Below are positions 9,110-18,083 of a stretch of 64,000 nt of DNA, in pieces. This stretch comes from Clostridium sp. Marseille-P3244. Lineage in GTDB: Bacteria > Bacillota > Clostridia > Lachnospirales > Lachnospiraceae. The notes beneath the pieces were generated by a model. The model was not told where the DNA came from. It searched no databases and saw only the letters and a list, made by a program, of their open reading frames with translations. Each line of letters begins with the position of its first letter. Position 1 is the first letter of the stretch. The position numbers and the translations under genes are program-made. The stretch lies in contig NZ_LT635549.1 in assembly GCF_900120155.1 (NCBI RefSeq), positions 2,388,688 to 2,452,687 of the forward strand, in the 5' to 3' direction.

Positions 9110-9833
9110 CTTTGTACCCCCTGGGCGTCACCATTCTTCCCTCCAGTTCCACTGTGCCGGAATTCCCGATGAATACCGTGGTAAACATATCTGCCGGTGT
9201 GTCCCTCAGCTGTTCCAGCGAAAGGATACGGCAGGACTCCTCTTCTCTTCCGATATTCTGCACGATCCCGCAGACATTCTCCGGCTTCCGGTACTCCAGA
9301 AGGATCTCACAGGCTTTTCGCAGATGATCTGCCCGCCTTCTGCTGGAAGGATTGTACAGGCAGATCACAAAATCCGCCCCGCCGGCCGCCCGGAGACGTT
9401 TTTCTATCACTTCCCATGGCGTCAGCAGATCGCTCAGGCTGATAACCGCGAAATCATGCATCAGCGGTGCTCCTAAAAGCGCCGCTCCGCTGATGGCCGC
9501 CGTAACCCCCGGTACGATCTCGATCCCGATCCCGGGATAGTCCCTCCCAAGAGCGCAGATTAGCCCTGCCATACCGTACACGCCTGCGTCGCCGCTGCAC
9601 ACCATGGCCACGTCGACACCCTTTTTTGCCTCCTCGAAAGCCATGCGACAACGCTCTGTCTCCCTCCGCATGGGAGTGCTCAGGAATCGTTTGTCCGGGA
9701 ACATCTCCCGGATCAGATCAATATAAACCGTATACCCGATAATGACCGGACAGTGTTCCAGCACTTCTCTTGCCCGGACCGTCATCTCATCCGGGGCTCC
9801 GGGACCCAGGCCCGTCACATAGATCTTGCTCAT
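9102..9833 (-). CDS. cbiH: Cobalt-precorrin-3 C17-methyltransferase CbiH
   Basis: This SAM-dependent tetrapyrrole methylase performs the ring-contracting C17 methylation. The 243-residue protein starts MSKIYVTGLGPGAPDEMTVR and carries MVCSGDAGVYGMAGL and EIVPGVTAAISGAALLGAPL. ICLYNPSSRRRADHL is typical of the CobJ/CbiH subgroup rather than CbiF or CbiL. No cbiG is fused to it, unlike in some clostridia. It lies 12 nt after cbiF. Confidence 0.94.
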   Translation of the reverse strand: MSKIYVTGLGPGAPDEMTVRAREVLEHCPVIIGYTVYIDLIREMFPDKRFLSTPMRRETERCRMAFEEAKKGVDVAMVCSGDAGVYGMAGLICALGRDYPGIGIEIVPGVTAAISGAALLGAPLMHDFAVISLSDLLTPWEVIEKRLRAAGGADFVICLYNPSSRRRADHLRKACEILLEYRKPENVCGIVQNIGREEESCRILSLEQLRDTPADMFTTVFIGNSGTVELEGRMVTPRGYKDV

Positions 9834-9845
9834 TGTTTCTCTCCC

Positions 9846-10604
9846 TTATTTCTTTTCCACCTTCCGGAACTCTGTTGAAAAGGAAGGGTCATAGAGTCTG
9901 GATCTGTCATATTCCCCTTCCAGAATACGCCCGATGACGATCAGCGCTGTCTTGGAAATCTTCTCTATCTCCGCAGTCTCCGCCAGCGTCTCTACCGTAC
10001 ACCGCAGCACCTTCTCCTGGGGCCAGCTGGCTTTATATACAATGGCCGCGGGAGTGTCCGGAGCATATCCTCCGGATATCAGTTCCTCCGACAGCTGTTC
10101 CAGCATCCCGGCGCTCAGGAAAATGACCATGGTGGCCTGATGAACGGCAAAGCTTCGGATGGATTCCCGCTCCGGCACAGGAGTCCTTCCCGCCATCCGG
10201 GTGATGACCACTGACTGAGACACCCCGGGAAGTGTATACTCTGCGCCCAGAGCCGCCGCCGCGCCGCAGAAAGAACTGACACCCGGGCATACCTCCCAGG
10301 CGATCCCCTGCTCTTTCAGCGCATCCATCTGTTCTTTCACTGCCCCGTAGAGGGAAGGATCCCCGGTGTGGAGACGCACGATCTCCTTCCCCGCCCGGTC
10401 TCCTGAAAACATGACCTCCAGGACTTCCTCCAGGGTCATTTCCGCGCTGTTATAGATCTCGCATCCCTCCCGGCACAAAGACAGAAGTCCCGGATTGACA
10501 AGAGAACCCGCGTAAATGACAATATCCGCCTTCTCAAGAAGGCGCTGTCCCCGGACTGTGATCAGGTCTTTCGCTCCCGGCCCGGCTCCCACAAATGTGA
10601 TCAT
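9846..10604 (-). CDS. cbiF: Cobalt-precorrin-4 C11-methyltransferase CbiF
   Basis: This SAM-dependent methylase acts at C11 of the corrin precursor. The 252-residue protein has MITFVGAGPGAKDLITVRGQ at the N-terminus. IVIYAGSLVNPGLL and LHTGDPSLYGAVKEQMD are diagnostic of the CobM/CbiF group, and VCPGVSSFCGAAAALGAEYT follows. Its start overlaps the cbiL stop by 4 nt (ATGA). Confidence 0.95.
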   Translation of the reverse strand: MITFVGAGPGAKDLITVRGQRLLEKADIVIYAGSLVNPGLLSLCREGCEIYNSAEMTLEEVLEVMFSGDRAGKEIVRLHTGDPSLYGAVKEQMDALKEQGIAWEVCPGVSSFCGAAAALGAEYTLPGVSQSVVITRMAGRTPVPERESIRSFAVHQATMVIFLSAGMLEQLSEELISGGYAPDTPAAIVYKASWPQEKVLRCTVETLAETAEIEKISKTALIVIGRILEGEYDRSRLYDPSFSTEFRKVEKK

Positions 10605-11377
10605 GATCCTGCTCCCTTCTTTTTTCTCTCCTTTGCCACTACCAGGGAATAGTATCCTGCGTCTTCCGGTATCTCTTCCGCCGAGAAAAAGACACGCTCT
10701 CTGTCCATCCCGCAGTTCTCCACCATTCCCACATCCAGCTCCTGTCCGGTCAGAAGGCGCTTTACCTCCGCCATATTTCTTCCGGCTTTCATCAGCACCT
10801 TCGTCCCCTTCAGGGCAAGTCCGGCTTCGATGTCATAGGATGCCGGCAGGATATGCAGTTCTTCCCGGTTCTCAGCCAGTGCCATGTCCATCCGGGCCGC
10901 CGCTGCGCAGAAAGACGGAACACCTGCCGCCAGTGCCGTGGGAAATCCCTTGTTCTTCAGCCGCTTATGGATATACATACAGGTGGAATACAGCGTCGGA
11001 TCACCCAGGGTCAGGAAGACCACATCCTTCCCCTGCTCCAGGACCCCGGCCACAAACTCTGCTCCCTTGTCATGGATCTCTTTGAGCGTCTCCCGGTCTT
11101 TGATCATCGGCATAGGCAGGAAAATCTTCGGCTTTGAGGAGATCTCCGGCACTGCCTGAAGCGCAGTCTGATAAGCCGCACAGCCCGCCAGATACCCATT
11201 TAGCCCTCTGCTGCCGGTTTCCTCCGGTTCCTTCCACGCAAGTGCCGGTTCTGTAAAATTTCTGTCTGACACCGGGATTGCCAGCACATCACACTCCCGG
11301 ATCAGCCTCACCGCGGACAGTGTCAGCAGGCCCGGATCTCCGGGCCCTACCCCTGCCCCTGTAAATCTTCCTGTCAT
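10601..11377 (-). CDS. cbiL: Cobalt-precorrin-2 C20-methyltransferase CbiL
   Basis: It methylates C20 of cobalt-precorrin-2 with SAM. The ATG at 11,377 gives 258 residues starting MTGRFTGAGVGPGDPGLLTL, the family N-terminus. An in-frame ATG 42 nt upstream would add a basic, low-complexity leader of no family likeness. LTLGDPTLYSTCMYIHKRL and AAGVPSFCAAAARM are CbiL-type. The chosen ATG overlaps the stop of a 17-codon mini-ORF that itself overlaps the cbiD stop. Confidence 0.94.
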   Translation of the reverse strand: MTGRFTGAGVGPGDPGLLTLSAVRLIRECDVLAIPVSDRNFTEPALAWKEPEETGSRGLNGYLAGCAAYQTALQAVPEISSKPKIFLPMPMIKDRETLKEIHDKGAEFVAGVLEQGKDVVFLTLGDPTLYSTCMYIHKRLKNKGFPTALAAGVPSFCAAAARMDMALAENREELHILPASYDIEAGLALKGTKVLMKAGRNMAEVKRLLTGQELDVGMVENCGMDRERVFFSAEEIPEDAGYYSLVVAKERKKKGAGS

Positions 11378-11427
11378 CCTTTCTCTGTCATCCTTTCTCT
11401 GTCGTCCGTTTCCCGGCATCCTGTCAT
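11374..11427 (-). CDS. 17-codon mini-ORF bridging cbiD and cbiL
   Basis: The reading MTGCRETDDRERMTEKG starts at an ATG overlapping the cbiD TGA and ends at a TGA overlapping the cbiL ATG. It is preceded by AGAAAGG. The surrounding DNA has three copies of AGAAAGGATGACAG, so it probably arose by tandem duplication of the cbiL start region. Its likely effect is to pass ribosomes from cbiD to cbiL; a function for the peptide itself is not suggested. Confidence 0.35.
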   Translation of the reverse strand: MTGCRETDDRERMTEKG

Positions 11428-12605
11428 CCTTTCTCCGATATCCTGGTGGCTTCCTGCCGGATCCGTTCCAGCAGGCAGTCCGATCCTTTGGTCTTCCCCA
11501 GGATTCCTTCTTCCGGTGTGAACACCACTGCTCCCACCTGCAGCTGCTGCCCGGCCCTCTGGCTCAGATGAAACCCGATCCGCTCCGTCACGGTCTTCAT
11601 CACGGGCACCAACATCTGCTTCTCTTTCAGGATCCCGAAGGCCTCCGCTGTGCTGACACAGTCCATAAGCCGACACACGGTCTCCCGGCCGGCTCCGGCC
11701 ATAGCCGCGTGGGATGCCAGCACTTCCATCCGGCAGTCCGCCTGCCTGGAATGAGTATTCATCACTCCTGCCGCCAGCTTCACGAATTTTCCCGCGTGCC
11801 CCGCCAGGAGGAGTCCTTTCATCCCCAGGATCCTCGCGTCATCAATGGCCTCGCCGATATAGTTGCTGCATTTTACGGCGTCTTTCTCCTCGATATGGAG
11901 AACGTCTCTTAAAAATTCCATCCCGTAATTTCCGGGGACTGCAAGACAATATGTATGTCCCTGCTCTTTTCGCATCTTCATCTCCAGCCAGATGGTATCT
12001 GTCAGTGCCTTCTCACTCATGGGTTCCACGATCCCGGTAGTGCCCAGGACCGACAGCCCACCCCGGATCCCCAGCCGGGGATTAAACGTGAGCAGAGCTG
12101 TCTTTTCTCCCTCCGGAATGGAGATGGTGACCCTGACCCGGCCCTGATATCCATAGCGGGAACAGATCTGGCTTACTTCCTGCCCGATCATCCTGCGGGG
12201 CACCGGATTGATGGCTGCCTGTCCCACGGACTGCTCCAGTCCCGGTCCTGTGACGCGCCCCACCCCGGCTCCGCCGTCAATGAGCACCTGCCCCTCACAA
12301 AAGCACAGTTCTTCCACTCTGCCCTCTGCCAGCCGTTCTACTCTGGCAAAGATCAACAGCCCGTCGGTGACATCCGGATCATCCCCGCTGTATTTTCTTA
12401 TCCCACATTCCACAAAGTCTGCTGTCCTCGTGATCTTCTCTACCTCCAGGCAGAGCCGGATGCCCGCGGGGGTCGTCAGCTGTACCTGCGGGATCTCTTC
12501 CCCGGAAAACAGCATCCGGGCGGATGCCTTTGCCGCGGCCGCCGCGCAGCTCCCGGTAGTATATCCCAACCGGAGCCCAAAGCGGGTTCTTCCGATCTCC
12601 ATCAT
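11424..12605 (-). CDS. cbiD: Cobalt-precorrin-5B C1-methyltransferase CbiD
   Basis: It methylates C1 in the anaerobic pathway and marks that pathway as the cobalt-early route. The ATG with GGAGG 7 nt upstream gives 393 residues beginning MMEIGRTRFGLRLGYTTGSC, the CbiD signature. GGAGVGRVTGPGLEQSVGQAA and NPVPRRMI also match, each within the family's conserved first half. The frame stays open further upstream but only overlaps the preceding gene. Confidence 0.95.
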   Translation of the reverse strand: MMEIGRTRFGLRLGYTTGSCAAAAAKASARMLFSGEEIPQVQLTTPAGIRLCLEVEKITRTADFVECGIRKYSGDDPDVTDGLLIFARVERLAEGRVEELCFCEGQVLIDGGAGVGRVTGPGLEQSVGQAAINPVPRRMIGQEVSQICSRYGYQGRVRVTISIPEGEKTALLTFNPRLGIRGGLSVLGTTGIVEPMSEKALTDTIWLEMKMRKEQGHTYCLAVPGNYGMEFLRDVLHIEEKDAVKCSNYIGEAIDDARILGMKGLLLAGHAGKFVKLAAGVMNTHSRQADCRMEVLASHAAMAGAGRETVCRLMDCVSTAEAFGILKEKQMLVPVMKTVTERIGFHLSQRAGQQLQVGAVVFTPEEGILGKTKGSDCLLERIRQEATRISEKG

Positions 12606-12622
12606 GCGCAGCCCTCCTTCCG

Positions 12623-13087
12623 TCATCTGTTCCGGATCAGGCAGATCAGCCAGAAAGCAATATCTCCCAGAGTCAGTATCAGAGTGACCGGCAGAAACCA
12701 TCCCGGAAGGGGTCCTCCAGTAGATGTATTGACTGTCAGATAGGACAGGACAGCCACCATGGCCAGCTTCAGTGTCCCGATCATATATTTCAGGATCCGG
12801 TAGACCCGGGCGCTGTTTTCCGGCGTGACACTGACCCCGGTATTCCACATGGCCGGATGCCTGCTCAGCAATGTGATGAACAGGTACAGGATCCACGTTA
12901 CGGCCAGCGGAAAGAAGATCTCCCCCTTGGATCCCCAGCGGTCGATCTCTCCGGCCGCATTATAGTGCATCGGGATCTGGTCCGGGAAAAAGCTCCACCC
13001 GGCCAGGACATAGATCGTCACCCCTGCCAGGATCACCAGGCAGAGCACTTCGATCGCGATATCAATTCTGTTCCTTGGGATCTTCAT
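12623..13087 (-). CDS. DUF1648-domain membrane protein
   Basis: A 154-residue protein with about four hydrophobic segments. WSFFPDQIPMHYNAAGEIDR followed by WGSK is the DUF1648 motif, found in SdpI-like and other small membrane proteins of Firmicutes. It lacks the larger SdpI C-terminal part, so immunity to a toxin is not implied. It lies inside the cobalamin operon, 17 nt before cbiD, and so is probably co-transcribed. Role unknown. Confidence 0.8.
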   Translation of the reverse strand: MKIPRNRIDIAIEVLCLVILAGVTIYVLAGWSFFPDQIPMHYNAAGEIDRWGSKGEIFFPLAVTWILYLFITLLSRHPAMWNTGVSVTPENSARVYRILKYMIGTLKLAMVAVLSYLTVNTSTGGPLPGWFLPVTLILTLGDIAFWLICLIRNR

Positions 13088-13147
13088 GAGTCTTCACCTC
13101 GCTATTCCACAAAATCGTCAAATCCGCACAATGTCCAAAACTTCATT

Positions 13148-13603
13148 TTAGAGTTCTTCCAGCATCTGCGCCGGATTCTCAGCCGCTTTGACCTTTCCGA
13201 ATGCCCGGATGATAATTCCCTCCTCATCGATCAGATAGGTCGTCCTCACAACACCCATAGTCTTTCTGCCATACATGTTTTTTTCCTTCCACACATCATA
13301 GGCCTGGATACAGGTCAGTTCCGGATCAGACAGAAGGGGAAACGGCAGGCCGTACTTCTCCTCAAATTTCTTGTGGGAAGCCACGCTGTCTTTGCTCACT
13401 CCGATCACCACCGCGCCCTTCTCTGTAAACTGGGGATATCGTTCCCCGAACCCGCACGCCTGTTTTGTGCAGCCGGGCGTATTATCCTTCGGGTAAAAAT
13501 ACAGGACCACCTTCCTGCCCCTGTATTCCTCCAGAGTGTGGGTCTGTCCATTCTGATCCGGCAGTTCAAAAGCCGGCGCTTTTGTTCCTACTTCCAGCAT
13601 CAT
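13148..13603 (-). CDS. bcp: Thioredoxin-dependent thiol peroxidase, Bcp/PrxQ type
   Basis: This cytoplasmic peroxiredoxin reduces hydroperoxides. The 151-residue protein has FYPKDNTPGCTKQACGFGER, giving a peroxidatic Cys and a second Cys five residues later, the BCP/PrxQ arrangement. The N-terminal AFELPDQNGQTHTLEEYRG is typical. It is one of four non-cobalamin genes between cbiK and cbiD. Protection of oxygen-labile cobalt intermediates is an attractive but unproven link. Confidence 0.95.
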   Translation of the reverse strand: MMLEVGTKAPAFELPDQNGQTHTLEEYRGRKVVLYFYPKDNTPGCTKQACGFGERYPQFTEKGAVVIGVSKDSVASHKKFEEKYGLPFPLLSDPELTCIQAYDVWKEKNMYGRKTMGVVRTTYLIDEEGIIIRAFGKVKAAENPAQMLEEL

Positions 13604-13618
13604 TTCTTCCTCCTTTTT

Positions 13619-13990
13619 TTAATTCATCTGTACAGGCGCTCCTACCTCAATGAGATTTCCGTCAGGATCATAGAATCGGATGGTTCTCTGTCCCCAGGGC
13701 TCTTCCCGCAGCCTGTTTACATATTGTATGGTTTTGTCATAGCTGTCCAGTTTTTCCTGAAATCCCCGGATATCAGTCTCTTCAAAGTAAAGTTCTGCCG
13801 CATTGTGATACAAAACTGCCTCCTTCCGGGTCAGCCTTTCCCAGATCGAAACTTCCTGAAGGACCAGTCCTTCCGTCAGGATCACATTACCGTCATGATC
13901 CAATACAACATCAAGTCCAAACAACTCTTTGTAAAATCTTTTTGACCGCTCCATATCCTTTACCACGATCAGGATATTTTTCAGCTTCAT
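13619..13990 (-). CDS. Glyoxalase/VOC-family protein
   Basis: A 123-residue, single-module vicinal-oxygen-chelate protein. The ATG is set by GGAGG upstream and gives MKLKNILIVVKDMERSKRFY at the N-terminus. The C-terminal RFYDPDGNLIEVG is the usual VOC ending with a metal-ligand Glu. Substrate unknown. Its start overlaps the upstream acetyltransferase stop by 4 nt. Confidence 0.88.
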   Translation of the reverse strand: MKLKNILIVVKDMERSKRFYKELFGLDVVLDHDGNVILTEGLVLQEVSIWERLTRKEAVLYHNAAELYFEETDIRGFQEKLDSYDKTIQYVNRLREEPWGQRTIRFYDPDGNLIEVGAPVQMN

Positions 13991-14469
13991 ACCTTCGGCT
14001 CCTCCTGTGCTCTGCTGTCCGGCATGCCCTGTGCCCCGGACGTTTTCTTCCACTCCATGATATACTCCGCCTCTCCGGTCTCCGGATCGATATCCTCTTT
14101 TTGGATCGTGAAGTCTTCCCGCCGGTAGAATCTGACCGCCCTGCGGTTTTTCTGGTAAACATGTAAGGTCAGCCCGGAACGGATCTTTTTTACAAAATCC
14201 AGCAGCTGCTTTCCTGCCCCCTGTGACCGGGCTTTTCTTCGGACAAAAATCCCTTCTATATGATCCCCGTTCAGCCCGATAAATCCCAGGATTTCCGTGA
14301 ACTTCTGTTCCTCCAGAACATACACTTCCGCCTGGGGAAGCATCTCCCCCACCTGGGCAAAATGTTCCTCCCAGTACGCTGAAGGGATAAAATCATGGGC
14401 CTCCGTGTTTGACTCCAGCCAGATCCGCATTACAGCATCTATATCTGTTTCCTGAAATTTTCTGATCAT
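13987..14469 (-). CDS. GNAT-family N-acetyltransferase
   Basis: The ATG at 14,469 gives 160 residues starting MIRKFQETDIDAVMRIWLES, a standard GNAT N-terminus. VRRKARSQGAGKQLLDFVKK is the acetyl-CoA pyrophosphate-binding loop (R/QxxGxG/A). A TTG 33 nt upstream is also open but adds unlike residues. Substrate unknown. It lies 29 nt after cbiK in the cobalamin operon. Confidence 0.9.
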   Translation of the reverse strand: MIRKFQETDIDAVMRIWLESNTEAHDFIPSAYWEEHFAQVGEMLPQAEVYVLEEQKFTEILGFIGLNGDHIEGIFVRRKARSQGAGKQLLDFVKKIRSGLTLHVYQKNRRAVRFYRREDFTIQKEDIDPETGEAEYIMEWKKTSGAQGMPDSRAQEEPKV

Positions 14470-14498
14470 ATCCTCCGTTTCCTTCCTGTCACTCCGGG

Positions 14499-15281
14499 TC
14501 AAACCGTGTCTTCACTTTCTGCCTCTTCGATGTGTTCCATGAAAATCTTCCGGATCCCGGAAAACTCTCCCAGCCCTTTCATGATCACCCTCACGTCGTA
14601 CCCTTTCTCTTCCAGACGACTCTTCCAGGAATCCTCTTCCCCGGCCATGTCATTTTGGGCATGATCCCCCGCCACCAGCATGAATGGCATCAGGGCAGTC
14701 TTTTTCTTTCCAGATATCTCCAGCTTTGTCATTACATTTTTGAGCTCCGGGAAGTTCTCCACAGTACCCACCAGCACCTGCTCATAGCCGAGGGCATGGA
14801 AGGTATATTCCAGTGTAGGGTAGGCGGAATTTGCATGGTGGTCTGTCCCGTGTCCCATAAGCACCAGCATCTCTCCCTCTTCCAGCTTCGTTTGTCCCAT
14901 CACCGCGTGAACTGCTTTCTTATAATCCTCCACACTGCTCAGCAGCGGCCTTCCTGCCCGGATTCGCCGAAACAGGCCCCTGTGTTCCCTCAGATCTTCC
15001 ATCATCCGGTCATTCTCCACACCGTTGATGATATGGGTGGGCTGGACAATCACATCCTCTATGCCTTCTGCCGCCATGCGTTTCAGCGCCTCTTCCACGG
15101 TGTCTACCTTCCGGTTTTCCCGGCTCTTAAGTTTCCGGATGATCATATGACTTGTAAATGCCCGGTATACACGCCGGTCGGGAAAAGTTTCCGCGGCTTC
15201 TCTCTCGATCACGCCGATCGTCCGATCCAGTGTATCCAGATAACTGGTCCCGAAACTCACAATCAGAATCCCTTTGTTCAT
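14499..15281 (-). CDS. cbiK: Sirohydrochlorin cobaltochelatase CbiK
   Basis: It inserts Co2+ into sirohydrochlorin, the committed step of the early-cobalt route. The ATG with AGGAGG 8 nt upstream gives 260 residues starting MNKGILIVSFGTSYLDTLDR. VIVQPTHIINGVEND and LVLMGHGTDHHANSAYPTLE contain the metal-binding His residues of the class II chelatase CbiK family. Another ATG at 15,311 overlaps the cbiO stop. It follows the cobalt transporter genes. Confidence 0.95.
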   Translation of the reverse strand: MNKGILIVSFGTSYLDTLDRTIGVIEREAAETFPDRRVYRAFTSHMIIRKLKSRENRKVDTVEEALKRMAAEGIEDVIVQPTHIINGVENDRMMEDLREHRGLFRRIRAGRPLLSSVEDYKKAVHAVMGQTKLEEGEMLVLMGHGTDHHANSAYPTLEYTFHALGYEQVLVGTVENFPELKNVMTKLEISGKKKTALMPFMLVAGDHAQNDMAGEEDSWKSRLEEKGYDVRVIMKGLGEFSGIRKIFMEHIEEAESEDTV

Positions 15282-15307
15282 TTCTGCGTCCTCCTGTTCT
15301 GCAGTGG

Positions 15308-16159
15308 TCATGATACAGTCCCCGCACATAAAAACTGTTCCAGCTCTTCCAGATTCCGGGGCGGAGCTTCTTCTGAAAGGATCCGTTCCCGCTTCTTCAT
15401 ATTCTCCCATATCCGCAGCACCGCAGGCATTTCCAGTCCCGCAGCCTCAAGCGCGGCGCGGTCGGAAAATACCTGGAGAGGCGTTCCCTGCCGGATCACT
15501 CTGCCTTCCTGCATCAGAATGATCTCATCTGCCCAGCTGTATGCGTAGTCCACGTCATGGGTCGCCATAAGGACCGTGATCCCCTTCTCTGTCAGCCCTT
15601 CCGTGATCTCTCTTACTTTTTTCCTGTGTTTCGGATCAAGGGAAGACGCCGGCTCATCCAGTATCATCACTTCCGGATGCATAACAAGAATGTCCGCAAT
15701 GGCCACCAGTTTCTTCTCGCCGCCGCTGAGAGCGTGCGCCGGACGGTCCTGAAAAGACATAATCCCCAGTTCCCTGATCACCTGCTCTACTTCCCGCCGG
15801 GCCTGTTCTTCCTCTGTTCCTAAATTGAGGATCCCGAAGGAGATTTCCTGATACACACTGGCAGAAAACAGCTGGTTGTCCGGCTCCTGAAAGACCACGC
15901 CCACTCTGCGCCGTACATCCATAAGCCCTCTGCGCGTGTATTCGATCGGTTTTCCGCCGATCCGGATCTCTCCGCTGTCCGGCCTGCGTATTCCGTTCAG
16001 GCAGAGGAACAGGGTGGATTTTCCGGAGCCGTTCCCGCCCATGAAGGCCGTCCTGGATCCCCGGCGCAGTCTGAGATCTACGTGATCCAGCGCTTTTTGC
16101 GTGCCGCCCTCATAAGTATAACAGAGCCCTTCTGTCTCTACGATCCAGTCCTTCTCCAT
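15308..16159 (-). CDS. cbiO: Cobalt ECF transporter ATPase CbiO
   Basis: ATP-binding subunit of the CbiMNQO cobalt importer, on the inner face of the membrane. The 283-residue protein has Walker A GGNGSGKSTLF, signature ALSGGEKKLVAIA, Walker B EVMILDEPAS and a switch His in MATHDVDYAYSW. It follows cbiQ after 68 nt. Confidence 0.97.
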   Translation of the reverse strand: MEKDWIVETEGLCYTYEGGTQKALDHVDLRLRRGSRTAFMGGNGSGKSTLFLCLNGIRRPDSGEIRIGGKPIEYTRRGLMDVRRRVGVVFQEPDNQLFSASVYQEISFGILNLGTEEEQARREVEQVIRELGIMSFQDRPAHALSGGEKKLVAIADILVMHPEVMILDEPASSLDPKHRKKVREITEGLTEKGITVLMATHDVDYAYSWADEIILMQEGRVIRQGTPLQVFSDRAALEAAGLEMPAVLRIWENMKKRERILSEEAPPRNLEELEQFLCAGTVS

Positions 16160-16227
16160 GATCTGCTCCTCTCATTACTTTTCCTATTATACCTCATATT
16201 GAATGTTCCCGCTACAGAACCGGAATG

Positions 16228-16992
16228 TTATCCTGCCACAGCCAGACCGACGGCCGCCAGTGCGAACAGCACAATCAGAGCGATCTCTTTTTTCCTTGGC
16301 GGACGCTCCTGTGACAGTACACGAATCCTCCCGTCATAACAACGCGACTCCATCGCATCATAAAGGGCGTTGGCCCGTTTCAGCGCAAGGACAAAAAGCG
16401 CCGCGCCCATACCTCCAAAAGACCGGATCCTTGTCCGGAAATTTCTGTTTCCCAGTCTTGATTCCTGAGCAGTCATAATAGCTGACGCCGTCTCCAGAAA
16501 TACGAAAATGAACCGGTAGATCAGAAGCATCAGTTCAATAATCAGAGCTGGAAGGTGCAGTTTCTTAAGCACCTCCAGAATATCTGTCATCGTTGTATTC
16601 AGCGCCAAAAAATAGAGACAGGCCACCGAGGCCATCGCGGTGGTGCACAGCCGGGCACCCTCTTTTATGGAGGCAAAACTCCCGGTAATGTACCAGCCTC
16701 CTACAGGAATTGCAAAGGCGTCCAGAGGTGTCCTGCCTACATCGATAAAAAGCGCCAGCGTCCCCGCAAGTAAAAATGCCCCGGGAATCAGCAGCAGTTT
16801 AATGTACCGGGACACAGGAATCTTCCCGATTCTCACGGTCAGAATCCCGTTCACTGCAAACACAAACATCGCTGCAAGATAAGACCGGCTTACAATACAG
16901 ATCACCAGCCCAAGCAGAGTATATGCACACTTTTCTGCCGCGTTGACATATCTCAATCCGGACTGATAACAAAGCTTGTCAATGATAATCAT
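16228..16992 (-). CDS. cbiQ: Cobalt ECF transporter T component CbiQ
   Basis: Transmembrane coupling subunit of the cobalt importer. The 254-residue protein has several hydrophobic helices. The C-terminal region has ANALYDAMESRCYDGRIR, which carries the AxxxRC-like motif that contacts CbiO. It overlaps cbiN by 14 nt. Confidence 0.95.
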   Translation of the reverse strand: MIIIDKLCYQSGLRYVNAAEKCAYTLLGLVICIVSRSYLAAMFVFAVNGILTVRIGKIPVSRYIKLLLIPGAFLLAGTLALFIDVGRTPLDAFAIPVGGWYITGSFASIKEGARLCTTAMASVACLYFLALNTTMTDILEVLKKLHLPALIIELMLLIYRFIFVFLETASAIMTAQESRLGNRNFRTRIRSFGGMGAALFVLALKRANALYDAMESRCYDGRIRVLSQERPPRKKEIALIVLFALAAVGLAVAG

Positions 16993-17296
16993 CTTTTTTC
17001 ATCCATTTTCTGCGCTCTACGAAACGGCCCATAAAAAACGCAATCACTCCGACTCCGATCCCGGTCTGCACGCAGAAGATCAGGCTCTCAATCTCTCCCG
17101 GAATCTCTCCGCCCAGCGCTTTTTCCAATACCGGAACAGCCCATGGTTCATACTCTCCACTGATCTCCTCTACCATCACACTCCCTGCGTCGTCGGAGCC
17201 TCCGAACTCTGCTCCTCTCAATGCCGCAAGCGGGATCACAGTAATCAATACTACAATAATAAGAAGAAGGATAACTGTCTTCGCATTTTTGGACAT
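16979..17296 (-). CDS. cbiN: Cobalt transport protein CbiN
   Basis: Small accessory subunit of the cobalt importer. The 105-residue protein has an N-terminal helix, an extracytoplasmic loop with FGGSDDAGSVMVEEI and EPWAVPVLEKALGGEIPGEI, then a second helix. This topology is diagnostic of CbiN. It begins directly after the cbiM stop and overlaps cbiQ. Confidence 0.94.
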   Translation of the reverse strand: MSKNAKTVILLLIIVVLITVIPLAALRGAEFGGSDDAGSVMVEEISGEYEPWAVPVLEKALGGEIPGEIESLIFCVQTGIGVGVIAFFMGRFVERRKWMKKDDYH

Positions 17297-18055
17297 TTAT
17301 ATTCCCTCCTTACTTTCACGAATAAAACCGATCATTTTTAGTTCCGGACCCGCGTAGGTTTCCAGACCGATCACGATAACCACCGTAAGGATTCCTTCAA
17401 TCACGGCAAGCGGAAGCTGTGTCGGAGCGAACACTCCCAGAAATTTTAACACGGAAGCAGCTACTCCACCCGTTTCTGACGGGTATGCGACAGCCAGCTG
17501 AATGCTTGTCACACAGTAAGTAAACAAATCCCCTGCAAAAGCGGCCAGAAAAACGCCTGTCCTACGGTTTATCCCCAGTTTCCGGCACAGCCTGTACAAC
17601 CCGAAAGATACAACGGGCCCGGCAATGGCCATGGAGAATGTATTGGCACCCAGCGTTGTAAGCCCCCCGTGAGCCAGAAGCAGAGCCTGAAAGAGCAGGA
17701 CGATGATACCCAGTATGCTGACAGCTGACGGGCCGAACAGAATCGCCCCCAGCCCGGTTCCCGTCATATGGGAACAGCTTCCGGTGACTGAGGGGATCTT
17801 CAGTGATGAGATCACAAAAATAAAAGCCCCTGCCATGGCGATCAGGGTAATATTTCTGCGGTTTTCCATTATTTTGTTTTTCAGTGAAATAAAACCTGCA
17901 ATCAGAAACGGCAGGCAGACGGCTCCCCACGCCACGCAGTAGCCTGCGCTCAGGTAGCCTTCCATGATGTGCATCGCGTGCGAAACAGGCACGACAGCAG
18001 ACATCGCGGCAATCGCGATGGATGCTTTGATCAGATTCTTTTCTGATGTTTTCAT
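17297..18055 (-). CDS. cbiM: Cobalt ECF transporter substrate-binding component CbiM
   Basis: Membrane S component that binds Co2+. The 252-residue protein has an N-terminal signal-like segment ending in SHA, followed by [16 protein letters not shown]. In CbiM the processed N-terminal Met-His forms the metal site. [19 protein letters not shown] and [19 protein letters not shown] are conserved. It is the first gene after the riboswitch leader and has an AAAGGAGG ribosome-binding site. Confidence 0.97.
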   Translation of the reverse strand: MKTSEKNLIKASIAIAAMSAVVPVSHAMHIMEGYLSAGYCVAWGAVCLPFLIAGFISLKNKIMENRRNITLIAMAGAFIFVISSLKIPSVTGSCSHMTGTGLGAILFGPSAVSILGIIVLLFQALLLAHGGLTTLGANTFSMAIAGPVVSFGLYRLCRKLGINRRTGVFLAAFAGDLFTYCVTSIQLAVAYPSETGGVAASVLKFLGVFAPTQLPLAVIEGILTVVIVIGLETYAGPELKMIGFIRESKEGI

Positions 18056-18083
18056 TTTTTCCTCCTTTTGTGACGATTTTTAA

